Below are positions 29,166 to 38,326 of a stretch of DNA of 41,333 bases, piece after piece. The position numbers and the translations under genes were made by a program. Origin of the DNA: a virus. The stretch spans positions 1-41,333 of the IMG/VR virus record IMGVR_UViG_3300010160_000093; one strand, given 5' to 3'. Below the pieces are notes generated by a model. It worked only from the letters and a program-made list of their open reading frames with translations, ran no database searches and was not told the DNA's origin. Every line of letters starts with the position of its first letter. Positions within the stretch are counted from its first letter, which is position 1.

Positions 29166-29477
29166 ATGGCTCGTTATAGAGTCTTACAGGGTATTGATTA
29201 CCCACCTAATAAACGCGCTGAAGTTGGGGATGTTGTTGAAGATATTCCAGCCCAGTCAGTCAAGTGGCTTTTAGATTCAGGAATCATTGAAGATACAGAT
29301 AAGCCAGCAAAGAAAATTGAAAAGTCTGTTGTTGAAGAACCTAAAGCCGAACCAGTTGCAGAGGTTGTAGAAGAACCTGTTGTTGCAGATGGTTTTGACG
29401 CCGATGCCACAGATGGCGATGGCGATGGATTCTTACAAGACGGAACCCCACATCAACGCCCAGTTGAGGAGAAATAA
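29166..29477 (+). CDS. Small virion-region protein with DGDG loop
   Basis: 103 residues, strong GGAGGAGG before ATG. The N-terminal 45 residues form a small domain (YRVLQGIDYPPNKRAEVGDVVEDIPAQSVKWLLDSGII), as in short head or tail completion proteins. Then an acidic Pro/Val/Glu linker, and an end DATDGDGDGFLQDGT with the Asp spacing of an EF-hand loop. A similar loop ends the 10418 ORF. Its stop overlaps the tail tube start. Confidence 0.6.
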   Translation: MARYRVLQGIDYPPNKRAEVGDVVEDIPAQSVKWLLDSGIIEDTDKPAKKIEKSVVEEPKAEPVAEVVEEPVVADGFDADATDGDGDGFLQDGTPHQRPVEEK

Positions 29478-30208
29478 TGCCTACATTCGCCCATGGTAAA
29501 AATGTCAATGTATTTCTAAATGAATTTGATTTTTCTACTTATTTTAATGATGTTAGCGCTTCAACAAGTGTTGATACCGCTGAGACAAGTGCCTTTGGTA
29601 CAAGTGCTAAGACCTACATTGTCGGTCACCGAGACGGAACAATCTCTCTTTCAGGGATGTTTGAAGGAACCGCCTCCACAGGAACAGATGCTTTTTTTGC
29701 AACCGCTCTTGGTTCCTCTACAAAAAATAAAATAATTGTTGCTCCCCAAGGTAATTCACTTGCCGCAGGAGCAATTATGTTAGTTGCCGACGATACATCC
29801 TATGAGGTCTCAAGTGCCATCGCAGATGTCGTCCAAGCAAGCGCAGAATTCCAATCAACAGATGCGGTTGAACACGGGAAAATACTTTCCTCGGGTGCGG
29901 CTATTTCTGCGACTGGAAATGGAACAGGCGTAGATAACACCACTTCCTCCACAAATGGCGGAGCGGGATTCTTGTCAGTTCCAGTTAATACCCGTAACGG
30001 AACAATCGGCGTAAAGGTTCAACACTCAGCAGATAACTCAACTTTTGCTGACCTTGTATCTTTCACAACCGTTACAAGCACTCAGAAAACCTCAGAAAGA
30101 GTTGAGGTTGCAAGCGGAACAACAATCAATCGATACCTACGAGTTGTATACACAGTCGCAGGTTCATCAGGCTCGGCTACCCCTGTGGTGGCTTTTACTA
30201 GGAGGTAA
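29477..30208 (+). CDS. Tail tube protein A with extra C-terminal domain
   Basis: 243 residues, GAGGAG before ATG. Residues 1-150 match the second tail tube protein: MPTFAHGK ... DTAETSAFGTSAKTYIVGHRDGTISLSG. Residues about 165-243 form an added beta domain (FLSVPVNTRNGTIGVKVQHSADNS ... NRYLRVVYTVAG), of the type that decorates tail tubes. It probably forms rings of the tail tube or a tail surface layer, in a mixture with or as a variant of protein B. Confidence 0.75.
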   Translation: MPTFAHGKNVNVFLNEFDFSTYFNDVSASTSVDTAETSAFGTSAKTYIVGHRDGTISLSGMFEGTASTGTDAFFATALGSSTKNKIIVAPQGNSLAAGAIMLVADDTSYEVSSAIADVVQASAEFQSTDAVEHGKILSSGAAISATGNGTGVDNTTSSTNGGAGFLSVPVNTRNGTIGVKVQHSADNSTFADLVSFTTVTSTQKTSERVEVASGTTINRYLRVVYTVAGSSGSATPVVAFTRR

Positions 30209-30212
30209 AAAA

Positions 30213-30629
30213 ATGCCAACATTTAGACATGGTAAATCCACCGTATTCAAGGTAGACAACAACGCTGGGTCACTTACCGATATTAGCAATACCCTTACAG
30301 ATGTTTCATTCCCACAATCAGTAGACACAGCCGAGACCAGCGCTTTTGGTTCCTCAGCAAAATCTTATGTAGTTGGGCTAACAGATGCAACGATTTCAGT
30401 ATCAGGTAACTTTGATGCAACAGTTGATGCTCACCTAGCGGCTATCGTAGGAAAAGCAGACTCAGTTTCATTCGAGTACGGTCCTGAAGGTTCAACTGCT
30501 ACTTACACAAAGTACACAGGAGAAGCACTTCTAACCTCTTACGAGAAGAGTGGTGCTATCGGAGATGTAGTGACATACTCAGCCGAGTTCCAAGTAACAG
30601 GCGCCGTAACACGCGGTACCTACGCTTAA
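30213..30629 (+). CDS. Tail tube protein B
   Basis: 138 residues from ATG 30213, set by AGGAGG eight bases upstream; the frame is open further up inside the previous gene. MPTFRHGKSTVFKVDN, then SVDTAETSAFGSSAKSYVVG, DATISVSGNFDATVD and SYEKSGAIGDVVTYSAEFQVTG. Paralogous to tail protein A without the extra domain; the plain major tail protein. Confidence 0.8.
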   Translation: MPTFRHGKSTVFKVDNNAGSLTDISNTLTDVSFPQSVDTAETSAFGSSAKSYVVGLTDATISVSGNFDATVDAHLAAIVGKADSVSFEYGPEGSTATYTKYTGEALLTSYEKSGAIGDVVTYSAEFQVTGAVTRGTYA

Positions 30630-30693
30630 TAGGAATTGTTTCAAAAAAACTAAATAATTTATCGTGACCAACCTAGTGTCCCAAGGAGAAAAA

Positions 30694-31056
30694 ATGACAG
30701 ATTTACGCGGAAAGATATTTGAAGCAGACGACATTACGAAGGAGTTACTGCAAGTCCCTGAGTGGGGCGTTTCAGTAGAAATTCGTTCTATGACGGCTGG
30801 ACAGAGAGCAACACTTACTGAGGGGGCAACCTCGGCAGATAAGGTGGATGTTTCTAATATGTACGCAAAGACTGTTATCGCAACTGTGTTTGACCCTACA
30901 ACGGGTTTACCAGTCTTTACCGAACAAGACCGTGAAGCAATTCTTTCTAAGAATGGCGCAGTCATTGAGCGTTTGGCAACAAAGGCTCTTGGCAGTTCAG
31001 GTTTAGGCGAAAAGGCGGTAGACGAAGCACAGGTACGATTTCCTAAAGAATCCTGA
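30694..31056 (+). CDS. Tail assembly chaperone, G-like part
   Basis: 120 residues from ATG 30694 (AAGGAGAAAA upstream; longer open frame has no ribosome site). LRGKIFEADDITKELLQVPEWGVSVEIRSMTAGQRATLTEGA and NGAVIERLATKALGSSGLGEKAV are typical of tail chaperones of the lambda G type. It keeps the tape measure protein in solution during tail assembly. The last 10 codons overlap the T-like frame. Confidence 0.8.
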   Translation: MTDLRGKIFEADDITKELLQVPEWGVSVEIRSMTAGQRATLTEGATSADKVDVSNMYAKTVIATVFDPTTGLPVFTEQDREAILSKNGAVIERLATKALGSSGLGEKAVDEAQVRFPKES

Positions 31057-31234
31057 GAGACGGTTTCTTTTTGAACTAGCAGAAAAGTTAGGTAGGACGG
31101 TGGGAGAACTTCTTTACGGAAGTAAATCCCACCGCCCACTTAGCAGTATGGAATTGACCGAATGGAACGCTTTCTATCTTGTAAAAGAAAAGGAACGCGA
31201 GAAAGCCGAGAGAAGAGCAAAGGCTAGGAGATAA
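31022..31234 (+). CDS. Tail assembly chaperone, T-like part (frameshift extension)
   Basis: Open frame of about 70 codons without its own start, in the +1 (equivalently -2) frame relative to the 30694 gene. It reads YDFLKNPERRFLFELAEKLGRTVGELL, then MELTEWNAFYLVKEKEREKAERR. This F-x-x-x-P-x-x-R-F-x-x-x-L-A pattern is the usual second half of the G-T chaperone. The fusion must form between 31022 and 31056; candidates are TTT-C at 31039 and TCC-TGA at 31051. The stop touches the tape measure ATG (TAAATG). Confidence 0.75.
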   Translation, partial: TKHRYDFLKNPERRFLFELAEKLGRTVGELLYGSKSHRPLSSMELTEWNAFYLVKEKEREKAERRAKARR

Positions 31235-34200
31235 ATGGCTGATTCACCAACCATGGAAGTCCGCGCTCGCCTCACCGCTGATTCTGCTCAATTCACAAAA
31301 GGTTTAGAAGATGCAACAAAAAGTGCTGAAACTTTCCAAGGCGCGGCTAGAAAACTTAATGGAAGTTTAACTGCGCTTGGCGGTATTGCCGCTGGTACAG
31401 CAATTGCTTTAATTGCTTTTGCTACTAAATCATTTAGAGCCGCCGCTGAAGTTCAAGAGTTAGATATTGCTTTACAGGCTATTGGTCAGTCCACCCGCTA
31501 CGGATATACCCAACTTTCTATTGCAGTTGAAGAAATTAAAAATGTTGGAATATCCGCGGTGGGCGCCCAACGAGCGGTTATCAAACTTGCTCAGTCAAAT
31601 GTTGATTTGGGTAATGCTACTCAATTAGCCACAGTTGCCCAAAATTTATCTGTTACAGCAAGTGTAAGTTCTGCTGATGCTTTACAAACTTTAATCTTTG
31701 CTATTACAACTGGGCAAACAAGAATGTTACGCCAAATTGGTATCACAACTGGGGCTACCGAGGCTTTTGCTATCTATGGACGGACAATAGGTAAGAGTGC
31801 TAGTGAGTTAAATATGGCTGAAAGACGCCAAGCAGTAATGAATTTTATTCTAAAAGAGGGAACAAAAGTTCAAGGTGCTTATGCACTAGCAATACAAAGC
31901 CCTTCTCGAGCATTAAAGGAACTAGGAGACCAAACTAGAAAAGTACAAGAGGCGGTAGGGTCAAGATTACTAAATGCTTTTAGTTCAATAATTTTATCTA
32001 CTCTTGCTTTATCTACTAAATTTACAAAAGCCTCAGAAGGAACTGGGACTTTTTCTAAATTCCTTGACGCTATGGAAAAAGTATTAACTAAATTAGCAGA
32101 CCCATTTGCAAAATTACTAGACGGCATTGGCAACTTTATTGAGAAAATAGATAAAAGCAAAACAAGCGTGAATGAAATTGCTGGCACCATGGAAAAAGTT
32201 TTACCAGTTGCCGCCGCGTTTGCTACTTTTTTTGGAATTAAAGCGGGTAAATCTTTAGCCCAAGCCGCTCCTTTTTTCCAAGGGTTTTTTCAAACACTAG
32301 CAAGATTTAATGCCGTTTTTACATTATTAGTTTTAGCCGTTACATCTCCTCAAATACGAGGCGCATTGGGACAATTAGTTACTGCTTTTGCACCATTACT
32401 ACCAATACTTAAAAAAGTTTCAGCAGTATTTACAGAGGTTTCTGCCCTAGCAATTGGTGTTGTTGCAAAGGCTATAAGGCTTGTTGCTTCAGTAGTCACA
32501 GCATCTATTAGTTTTATTCAAAAATATGTTGAAGTATTCAAAGTCTTAGGAATTGTAATTGGAGCAGTTGCACTAGGTTATGGCGCATATAGAACAGCCA
32601 TAATACTTACCACCGCGGCAACAGCAATTTGGGGAACCGTTACAGCGGGAGTCACAATAGTAATAAATGCTTTAAGAAGTGCGGTGGCTATATTAAATAT
32701 GACCATAGCCTTAAACCCTATTCCGCTCTTTATTGGAGTAATTGTTGCCTTATTAGTGGCTCTTGGTTATTTAATTAAAACAAATAAAACCGTAGGTGAT
32801 GTATTTAAGACAGTCTTTAACTTTATTGTCAAAGTTGTAATTAGCGTCTTTGCATACATTGTAAAGGCTATCGGCTATGTAATAAAAGCCTTTGCTTCAA
32901 TTATACGAGTTATTGGTTCTTTTGCAGAAGTAGTTGCCATGGTCTTTGAGTTCGTAATTGACATTATTCTTACTTGGTATAAGTTTTTACTTAAGGCTAT
33001 TAAATTTGTTGTTGATGCTTTTATTATGTTTATGGAAGCCCAAGGAACTCTTTACGATGTAGTTAAAACTATATTCAATGGAATCATTAAAGTAATTTCT
33101 TTGGTTGTTGAAGGCATAGTTAGAGTCTTTGCATTTATCATTGGTGCCGTTGCTGACCTAGTGGGGGCATTTAATGATTTGTTTGGCGGAGTTAAAAACA
33201 TATTCCTAAAGATTCTATCGGCTATTGGAAATGTAGGCGAAGGAATTTTTGGTATTTTAGATGATATAGCCCAAGGAGTAGGTAAATTTCTTGGTTTTGT
33301 TTTTGACAAATTAACTGGATGGATTAAATCGCTTGCGGCATTATTTGAAAAAATTCCTTTAGTCGGCGCTCAAATTTCAAGCGGTATAAAAAGCGGTCTT
33401 GCCGCTGGTCAAGCATTAGTTACAGGTTTTGCATCCACGCTTGTAGGGTTTGGTAAAACAGCATTTGATGGAATCCTTAGCGGGGTAACAAAAACAGTTA
33501 ATGGAATATCTACTGTTGGAAATGCAGTTGAAAAAGGATTAAGGGCAACAGAGAAAACTCTTACTAATTTTGCGGTTAAAGTTCAGGAGTTTGGAAATAA
33601 AGATAATGGTGCCAAACTTATTGAAGGTTTAGTTGGTGGAGCAAAGACAGCATCAGCCGCTTTAGGAACAATGATTGACGCCCTTGGTGAAGCAGTTAAA
33701 TTTGATTTTGCAGGAACAGTAGGAAAATTTATTGATAGCGTGGCTGATAAGGCTGACGCGGCTGGTGATTATTTAATTAACCTATCAACTCAAATGTTAG
33801 CGTTTGCAGATACAACAGATTTTGCTGGCAATGTTGCAGATGGCATTGGTGACTTTATTGGAAAAATTCAAGCCAGCCTTAAAGAAGGTCTTGGCTTTGG
33901 AGACATTCTTAAAAAAGAAAAAGATAAAGCGGCGGCGGCTGGTGGTGGTACTAACGATGATGCCTTGGGTAGTATTCAAGACCAAGCAGATTTAATGAAA
34001 AAAATTCGTGAAGCAATGACCGCTGGTATTCAATCAATGAGTGATGTTCTATCAGACTTACAACAAGCGGCTAAAGATTTTGCAGATTCTCTTAAAGACA
34101 CCATTATGGGTTTTGCTGGACTCAAAGGTGTAGAACTTCCTGATGGATTTATTCCTAAAGCAAAATCTCTTATTGAAAATATGCAAACTCGTCTTAATAA

Positions 34201-34642
34201 GAGCCAACAGTTTGCTACTCAGATAACTCAACTACAAGCCCTTGGTTTAGATGCAACTGCAATTAAAGATTTAGTTGAATCAGGACCAATCAAAGGCGCT
34301 CAAATTGCTGCGTCAATTCTTGGCGGAGGCGCTGAAGCAATTGCACAAATCAATGAGATTCAAAAATCAATTGCATTTACAGGTGCGGCAATTGGTAAGT
34401 TTGGTTCAGAGGCGGCGTTTGGTCAAAAGATTGCAAGCGCTCAGGCTAGCATTGCTCAGATTACAGGTGCCGAAGCAAGTTTTAGGGGTACTGGTGGAAA
34501 CAATATAGTTATTGAGCAAGGCGCGTTTGTAGTCAATGTTGATACAACAGGTGCCGCAGACCAAGGTGAAAAGGCTGACATAATCACTAAGAGAATTCAA
34601 GAAACATTCGCTATCTTGGCAAAAGAATTGGCTAACAAATAA
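31235..34642 (+). CDS. Tape measure protein
   Basis: 1135 residues. N terminus MADSPTMEVRARLTADSAQFTKGLEDATKSAETF is typical of tape measure proteins. Central hydrophobic helices (residues about 400-660: IVIGAVALGYGAYRTAIILTTAAT; LNPIPLFIGVIVALLVALGYLI) may help DNA cross the membrane. Coiled-coil parts and an end with NNIVIEQGAFVVNVDTTGAADQG. With roughly 1.5 angstrom per residue a tail of about 170 nm is expected. No peptidase domain seen. TAATG overlap to the distal tail gene. Confidence 0.9.
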   Translation: MADSPTMEVRARLTADSAQFTKGLEDATKSAETFQGAARKLNGSLTALGGIAAGTAIALIAFATKSFRAAAEVQELDIALQAIGQSTRYGYTQLSIAVEEIKNVGISAVGAQRAVIKLAQSNVDLGNATQLATVAQNLSVTASVSSADALQTLIFAITTGQTRMLRQIGITTGATEAFAIYGRTIGKSASELNMAERRQAVMNFILKEGTKVQGAYALAIQSPSRALKELGDQTRKVQEAVGSRLLNAFSSIILSTLALSTKFTKASEGTGTFSKFLDAMEKVLTKLADPFAKLLDGIGNFIEKIDKSKTSVNEIAGTMEKVLPVAAAFATFFGIKAGKSLAQAAPFFQGFFQTLARFNAVFTLLVLAVTSPQIRGALGQLVTAFAPLLPILKKVSAVFTEVSALAIGVVAKAIRLVASVVTASISFIQKYVEVFKVLGIVIGAVALGYGAYRTAIILTTAATAIWGTVTAGVTIVINALRSAVAILNMTIALNPIPLFIGVIVALLVALGYLIKTNKTVGDVFKTVFNFIVKVVISVFAYIVKAIGYVIKAFASIIRVIGSFAEVVAMVFEFVIDIILTWYKFLLKAIKFVVDAFIMFMEAQGTLYDVVKTIFNGIIKVISLVVEGIVRVFAFIIGAVADLVGAFNDLFGGVKNIFLKILSAIGNVGEGIFGILDDIAQGVGKFLGFVFDKLTGWIKSLAALFEKIPLVGAQISSGIKSGLAAGQALVTGFASTLVGFGKTAFDGILSGVTKTVNGISTVGNAVEKGLRATEKTLTNFAVKVQEFGNKDNGAKLIEGLVGGAKTASAALGTMIDALGEAVKFDFAGTVGKFIDSVADKADAAGDYLINLSTQMLAFADTTDFAGNVADGIGDFIGKIQASLKEGLGFGDILKKEKDKAAAAGGGTNDDALGSIQDQADLMKKIREAMTAGIQSMSDVLSDLQQAAKDFADSLKDTIMGFAGLKGVELPDGFIPKAKSLIENMQTRLNKSQQFATQITQLQALGLDATAIKDLVESGPIKGAQIAASILGGGAEAIAQINEIQKSIAFTGAAIGKFGSEAAFGQKIASAQASIAQITGAEASFRGTGGNNIVIEQGAFVVNVDTTGAADQGEKADIITKRIQETFAILAKELANK

Positions 34643-36213
34643 TGGCTACCTATGTACTTCGCCCTAACGCAAACTGGAATAACGCCGCTTCTTTTACTAT
34701 TACAGGTGGCTCGGCTTCAGTTCACGCGGCGCTTGCCGATAATGATGATGCAACAAAAGTTAAGCGTACTAGCACAACAGTTCCTATTTCTTATGAGGCA
34801 GAGTTTGGAACAACAACTTTAGCCGCTACTGAAAAAGTTGCCTATGTCAATCTTCGCGCCCGTGCCGTAATCGGAACTACTGGCAGTATTCAGTTGAGCC
34901 TTGGAGTTATTACAGACCGAAATGGTCGCACCGTGAGTTACTCAGTTCCATTTACAAAGGCAAACACTTTACCTATTACAACTCTTGATACTGGCTTAAA
35001 ACTTACAACCGCTCCAAATGGTGAGGCTTGGACTCAGACTCTCATTGATAATCTTGTTGTTAAGTTTACGGATAACGCAATAATAAGCGGTGACCGAGCA
35101 GACCTTGTTGCTCTTTTTGTTGATGTAGAAACTACAACTCAACCAACCGTAACAGTCACAGCGCCAACTGGAACTATCACAGATACTACTTTTCCTTCTG
35201 TTACTTGGACTTATGCTGATGTAGATGGTGACCCACAAAGCGCTTATGAAATTAAAATCTTTGACGCCGCTACATACGGTGGCTCAGGTTTTGACCCTGC
35301 AACAACAACCCCATCAGTAGAGACTGGAGTTGTAACTTCAGGTAACGACGGGCAAACGCTTGAGGCTGACTTAGCCGATAGCACAACTTATAGAGCCTAT
35401 GTGCGAGTTGCTCAATTATTAAACGGTGCTGATTACTTTAGTGATTATGCTTATAGTCAATTTACTATTGATGTTGATGCTCCCTCTACACCACTTATTA
35501 CCGCTTTCTACGATACCAACATTGAGGCAGTAACCCTTACAGTTTTTGGTAGAACAAATGTTCTAAGCGCTAACCAAGCCTCCCTTGAAACCAATACAAC
35601 TGGTTGGATTGCAGTAACAAATTCTTCAATTGCTCGTTCAACTGCTCAATTCTCTGATGGCACAGCCTCACTTGCAATAACAGCAACAGCATCAGGAGAT
35701 GCCACGGCATCAACAACTACTGGTACAAAATTTATAGTTTCAGCAAACCAAGAATTTTCTGCTATTGCAGATTTTAAGGCAGGGAGTACAACCCGTGATT
35801 GTGCAGTTGGTATTCGCTATTTGACTTCAGCGGGTGCAACAATAAGCACGACTTTTGGAACATCAGTCAGCGCAACCAGTTCTGCTTGGGCAACAGCGAG
35901 TGCAACAGTTTTAGCGCCCCCAACCGCTACCCATGCTCAAGTTTTTGTAAAAGTTATTAGCGCAAGTGCAAGCGGAGTTCATTATGTAGACAAGATTGCT
36001 TTTCACTCAGGTAATGAGCCTGTCTTTACCCGTGGTGGGTTTTCAGAATTCAAATTTGATGTAGAGCGTTCAGTAGATGGTGGAACTATATTTACCGCTA
36101 TCCGTAACAGTCCAGTTACGGCTGATACTTCACAAATTGCTCAAATTGACGATTATGAAATTCCTCTTGATACAACAATCCAATACAGAGCGAAAGCGAG
36201 GGCTGATATTTAA
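34642..36213 (+). CDS. Distal tail/minor tail protein
   Basis: 523 residues. YVLRPNANWNNAASFTITGGSASVHAALADNDDATKVK starts a beta domain found in tail tip proteins; an Ig/fibronectin-like domain follows at about 170-290 (PTVTVTAPTGTITDTTFPSVTWTYADVDGDPQSAYEIKIFD), then a carbohydrate-binding-like beta sandwich at about 310-450 (SLETNTTGWIAVTNSSIARSTAQFSDGTASL, GVHYVDKIAFH). It could contact the cell surface. Coupled by TAATG at both ends. Confidence 0.75.
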   Translation: MATYVLRPNANWNNAASFTITGGSASVHAALADNDDATKVKRTSTTVPISYEAEFGTTTLAATEKVAYVNLRARAVIGTTGSIQLSLGVITDRNGRTVSYSVPFTKANTLPITTLDTGLKLTTAPNGEAWTQTLIDNLVVKFTDNAIISGDRADLVALFVDVETTTQPTVTVTAPTGTITDTTFPSVTWTYADVDGDPQSAYEIKIFDAATYGGSGFDPATTTPSVETGVVTSGNDGQTLEADLADSTTYRAYVRVAQLLNGADYFSDYAYSQFTIDVDAPSTPLITAFYDTNIEAVTLTVFGRTNVLSANQASLETNTTGWIAVTNSSIARSTAQFSDGTASLAITATASGDATASTTTGTKFIVSANQEFSAIADFKAGSTTRDCAVGIRYLTSAGATISTTFGTSVSATSSAWATASATVLAPPTATHAQVFVKVISASASGVHYVDKIAFHSGNEPVFTRGGFSEFKFDVERSVDGGTIFTAIRNSPVTADTSQIAQIDDYEIPLDTTIQYRAKARADI

Positions 36214-36638
36214 TGGCTACTATTTCTTCAGGTTACACATCCTCTTCTCCTATTCTTGTTCCTAATCCTCTAAGTTGGTCTTTTGTCGCCCCCGATGATG
36301 ATAATATAAAAGTTGTAGGGGTTAAAGTTCAACAACCTTTAAGTCAAACTATTGTTGAAGCCTATGGAGTATTCAAACCCCTCGGTGCATCTAAGTCAGT
36401 AGTTGTAGCCCAATCTATTTATGGTATTGATGGTACCTATGAGATTACAGTTCAAGGAGAAGATGCTTGGGATGAGTTATACCCAGTTCTTGTTTACCAA
36501 GGAACTCTATTAGTACGCGACCCGCTTGCTCGTCTAAAGTATGTTCGTTTTGTAGATAGAAACTGGACAGAATCAGGAAATATAGACAGTTTAATTAGAG
36601 TTGTAAAAGTTACTTACTTTGAAGTTGATGCCCCATAA
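36213..36638 (+). CDS. Minor tail protein, small
   Basis: 141 residues. LVPNPLSWSFVAPDDDNIKVVGVKVQQPLSQTIVEAYGVFKPLG, then GIDGTYEITVQGEDAWDELYPVLVYQGTLLVRDPL. Beta-rich; this resembles small tail tip proteins with an Ig-like fold. Position between two tail proteins and TAATG junctions support a virion role. Confidence 0.65.
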   Translation: MATISSGYTSSSPILVPNPLSWSFVAPDDDNIKVVGVKVQQPLSQTIVEAYGVFKPLGASKSVVVAQSIYGIDGTYEITVQGEDAWDELYPVLVYQGTLLVRDPLARLKYVRFVDRNWTESGNIDSLIRVVKVTYFEVDAP

Positions 36639-37756
36639 TGTATGCAGTCTCGGCTTTATTCAAAGAAACCGTAAAAAAATCTCATGTAACTAAAGTAAAG
36701 GTTGAGGTCTTTGATGTCTCAAACGGAACTATTATTAGCACCGCTCAACCAATTTCAGGAAGCGTAAGTATTGATAACCGCCGTTCAGTTCGGCGCGAGT
36801 GTTCCCTTGAGTTCATAGATAAAGATGGAACCTTAGTCCCACAAAACAATAGGTCGGCAATCTTTCTGCCATATAACCGAGAAATAAAAATTTACCGCGG
36901 GGTTGTCTTTCCTGACGGCACCGAGGAATTAGTTCCTCTTGGAGTGTTTGTAATTACGGGTGTAGAAATTACAGATACAGCCCAAGGTGTAAAAATTGCA
37001 GTCAAAGGCTCTGACCGAAGTTTGCTTCTTGCTCGGGCTAAATTTACAAACCATGAGTTCTATATTGCAGATGGCACAGCCAAAGAAACCGCTATTGAAC
37101 AAATTTTGAAGTTTAGGTACCCGCAAGTTAAAACAATCTTTCCTGCTACTGGACAAGTTACAACTTTGCTATATCCAACCCTTGACCAAAGTTCTGACCC
37201 ATGGCGCGAGGCTTTGAAGATTGCTGAGTCCGCTTCTATGGATTTATATTTTGATGAAAACGGTACAGCCCGTATGCGACCAATTCCTGACCCTGACTTG
37301 GGTTCACCAGTTGCTACATATACCGACGGCGCTGATTCAATCTTAATTCAAATCAACCGTTCTCTTAGTATTGATGAGTCCTATAATGGGGTTATATTTA
37401 CAGGAGAGGGAACAAACTTATCTATTGGTGTAATTGGTGAAGCCTTTGACGATAACCCGAGTTCACCTACCTACCGCAAAACCTACGGTGAGGTTGTAAA
37501 GTTTATGAGCAGTCCAACGGTGCTAACAGTTGCCGAGGCAACCGAGGCGGCTAAGGCTGAGTTAAAGAAAGTCATAGGCTCAACCGAGAAAATTACATGG
37601 GACCAAATAGTGAACCCTGCCCATGATGTTTATGACCTAGTAAAAATCACCCGCACTCCAGTTGGCGTAGACAAAATTTTGACCCTAGACTCAATCACGA
37701 TACCCCTAGATGCCAAGGGTACGATGAACGCAATTGGCAGAAGTAGGAGATTCTGA
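36638..37756 (+). CDS. Tail protein, DUF5047-like hub
   Basis: 372 residues. KKSHVTKVKVEVFDVSNGTIIS, ISGSVSIDNRRSVRRECSLEFIDKDG, FLPYNREIKIYRGV, PLGVFVITGVEITDT, then a part with DPWREALKIAESASMDLYFDENGTARMRPIPDP and ITWDQIVNPAHDVYDLVKITR. This is the DUF5047/tail hub pattern. It would form the central hub at the tail tip under the tape measure. Confidence 0.78.
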   Translation: MYAVSALFKETVKKSHVTKVKVEVFDVSNGTIISTAQPISGSVSIDNRRSVRRECSLEFIDKDGTLVPQNNRSAIFLPYNREIKIYRGVVFPDGTEELVPLGVFVITGVEITDTAQGVKIAVKGSDRSLLLARAKFTNHEFYIADGTAKETAIEQILKFRYPQVKTIFPATGQVTTLLYPTLDQSSDPWREALKIAESASMDLYFDENGTARMRPIPDPDLGSPVATYTDGADSILIQINRSLSIDESYNGVIFTGEGTNLSIGVIGEAFDDNPSSPTYRKTYGEVVKFMSSPTVLTVAEATEAAKAELKKVIGSTEKITWDQIVNPAHDVYDLVKITRTPVGVDKILTLDSITIPLDAKGTMNAIGRSRRF

Positions 37757-37998
37757 TGGACTTGGCTTACCTTGTTAATCAAATAAAAGGCGATGTCAGT
37801 TTGCCAAATCTACGGCTCCGCCAAGCAAAAGTTGTGACTGTAAATGTCAGTCCCGCTTCTCTTGATGTTCAAATTGCTGGAGGTGCAAACACTTTGCCTT
37901 CAGTCAAATATCTGAGCAGTTATAGCCCAACGCAAAATGACACAGTTTGGTTAATATCATTTGGCGCAGATTTGTTAGTCATTGGGAAACAAGCATAA
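37756..37998 (+). CDS. Small tail tip protein, OB-like
   Basis: 80 residues. LRQAKVVTVNVSPASLDVQIAGG, LPSVKYLSSYSPTQNDTVWLISFGADLLVIGKQA. The pattern of a small OB-fold tail protein (V-x-V-N ... Y-x-P-x-x-x-D-x-V-W-L ... G-D-L-L-V-I-G). It starts within the stop region of the hub gene (TGATGG) and is the last tail gene. Confidence 0.7.
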   Translation: MDLAYLVNQIKGDVSLPNLRLRQAKVVTVNVSPASLDVQIAGGANTLPSVKYLSSYSPTQNDTVWLISFGADLLVIGKQA

Positions 37999-38056
37999 TA
38001 ACCGTGGTTCATAAACCATAGGTTAGAATTTATCCACCTACTCTTAGGAGAATATA

Positions 38057-38326
38057 ATGGACAGTAAAATTAAAGCAATGCTCGCTTCGTATGGACGGTC
38101 ATTCCTAGCGGCAGTAACAACAGCCTTCATGATTACAGGCGGGGACATCCTTGCTCTTGATGGCGATGCACTTAAAGCAATTTTAGCGGCTGGCGTTTCA
38201 GCCGTACTCCCCGTCGCCATCAGAGCGGCTAACCCTAAAGACCCTGCGTTTGGCAAAATTGCCGACGGAGTAACAGATGCAGTAGTCAAAAAGATTACAG
38301 CCAAAAAAACAGCAAAGAAGAAATAA
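38057..38326 (+). CDS. Holin
   Basis: 89 residues, TTAGGAG before ATG. Two hydrophobic segments (about 14-27 SFLAAVTTAFMITG and 39-55 LKAILAAGVSAVLPVAI), then RAANPKDPAFGKIADGVTDA and a basic end KKITAKKTAKKK. Size, topology, the N-P-x-D-x-A-F-G part and the position right before the endolysin fit a holin. Confidence 0.75.
   Translation: MDSKIKAMLASYGRSFLAAVTTAFMITGGDILALDGDALKAILAAGVSAVLPVAIRAANPKDPAFGKIADGVTDAVVKKITAKKTAKKK

Noticed and set aside
30045-30212. N-terminal extension of tail tube protein B
   Set aside because: Leu/Gln-rich shadow of tail protein A; AGGAGG and the MPTF start shared with protein A place the start at 30213.
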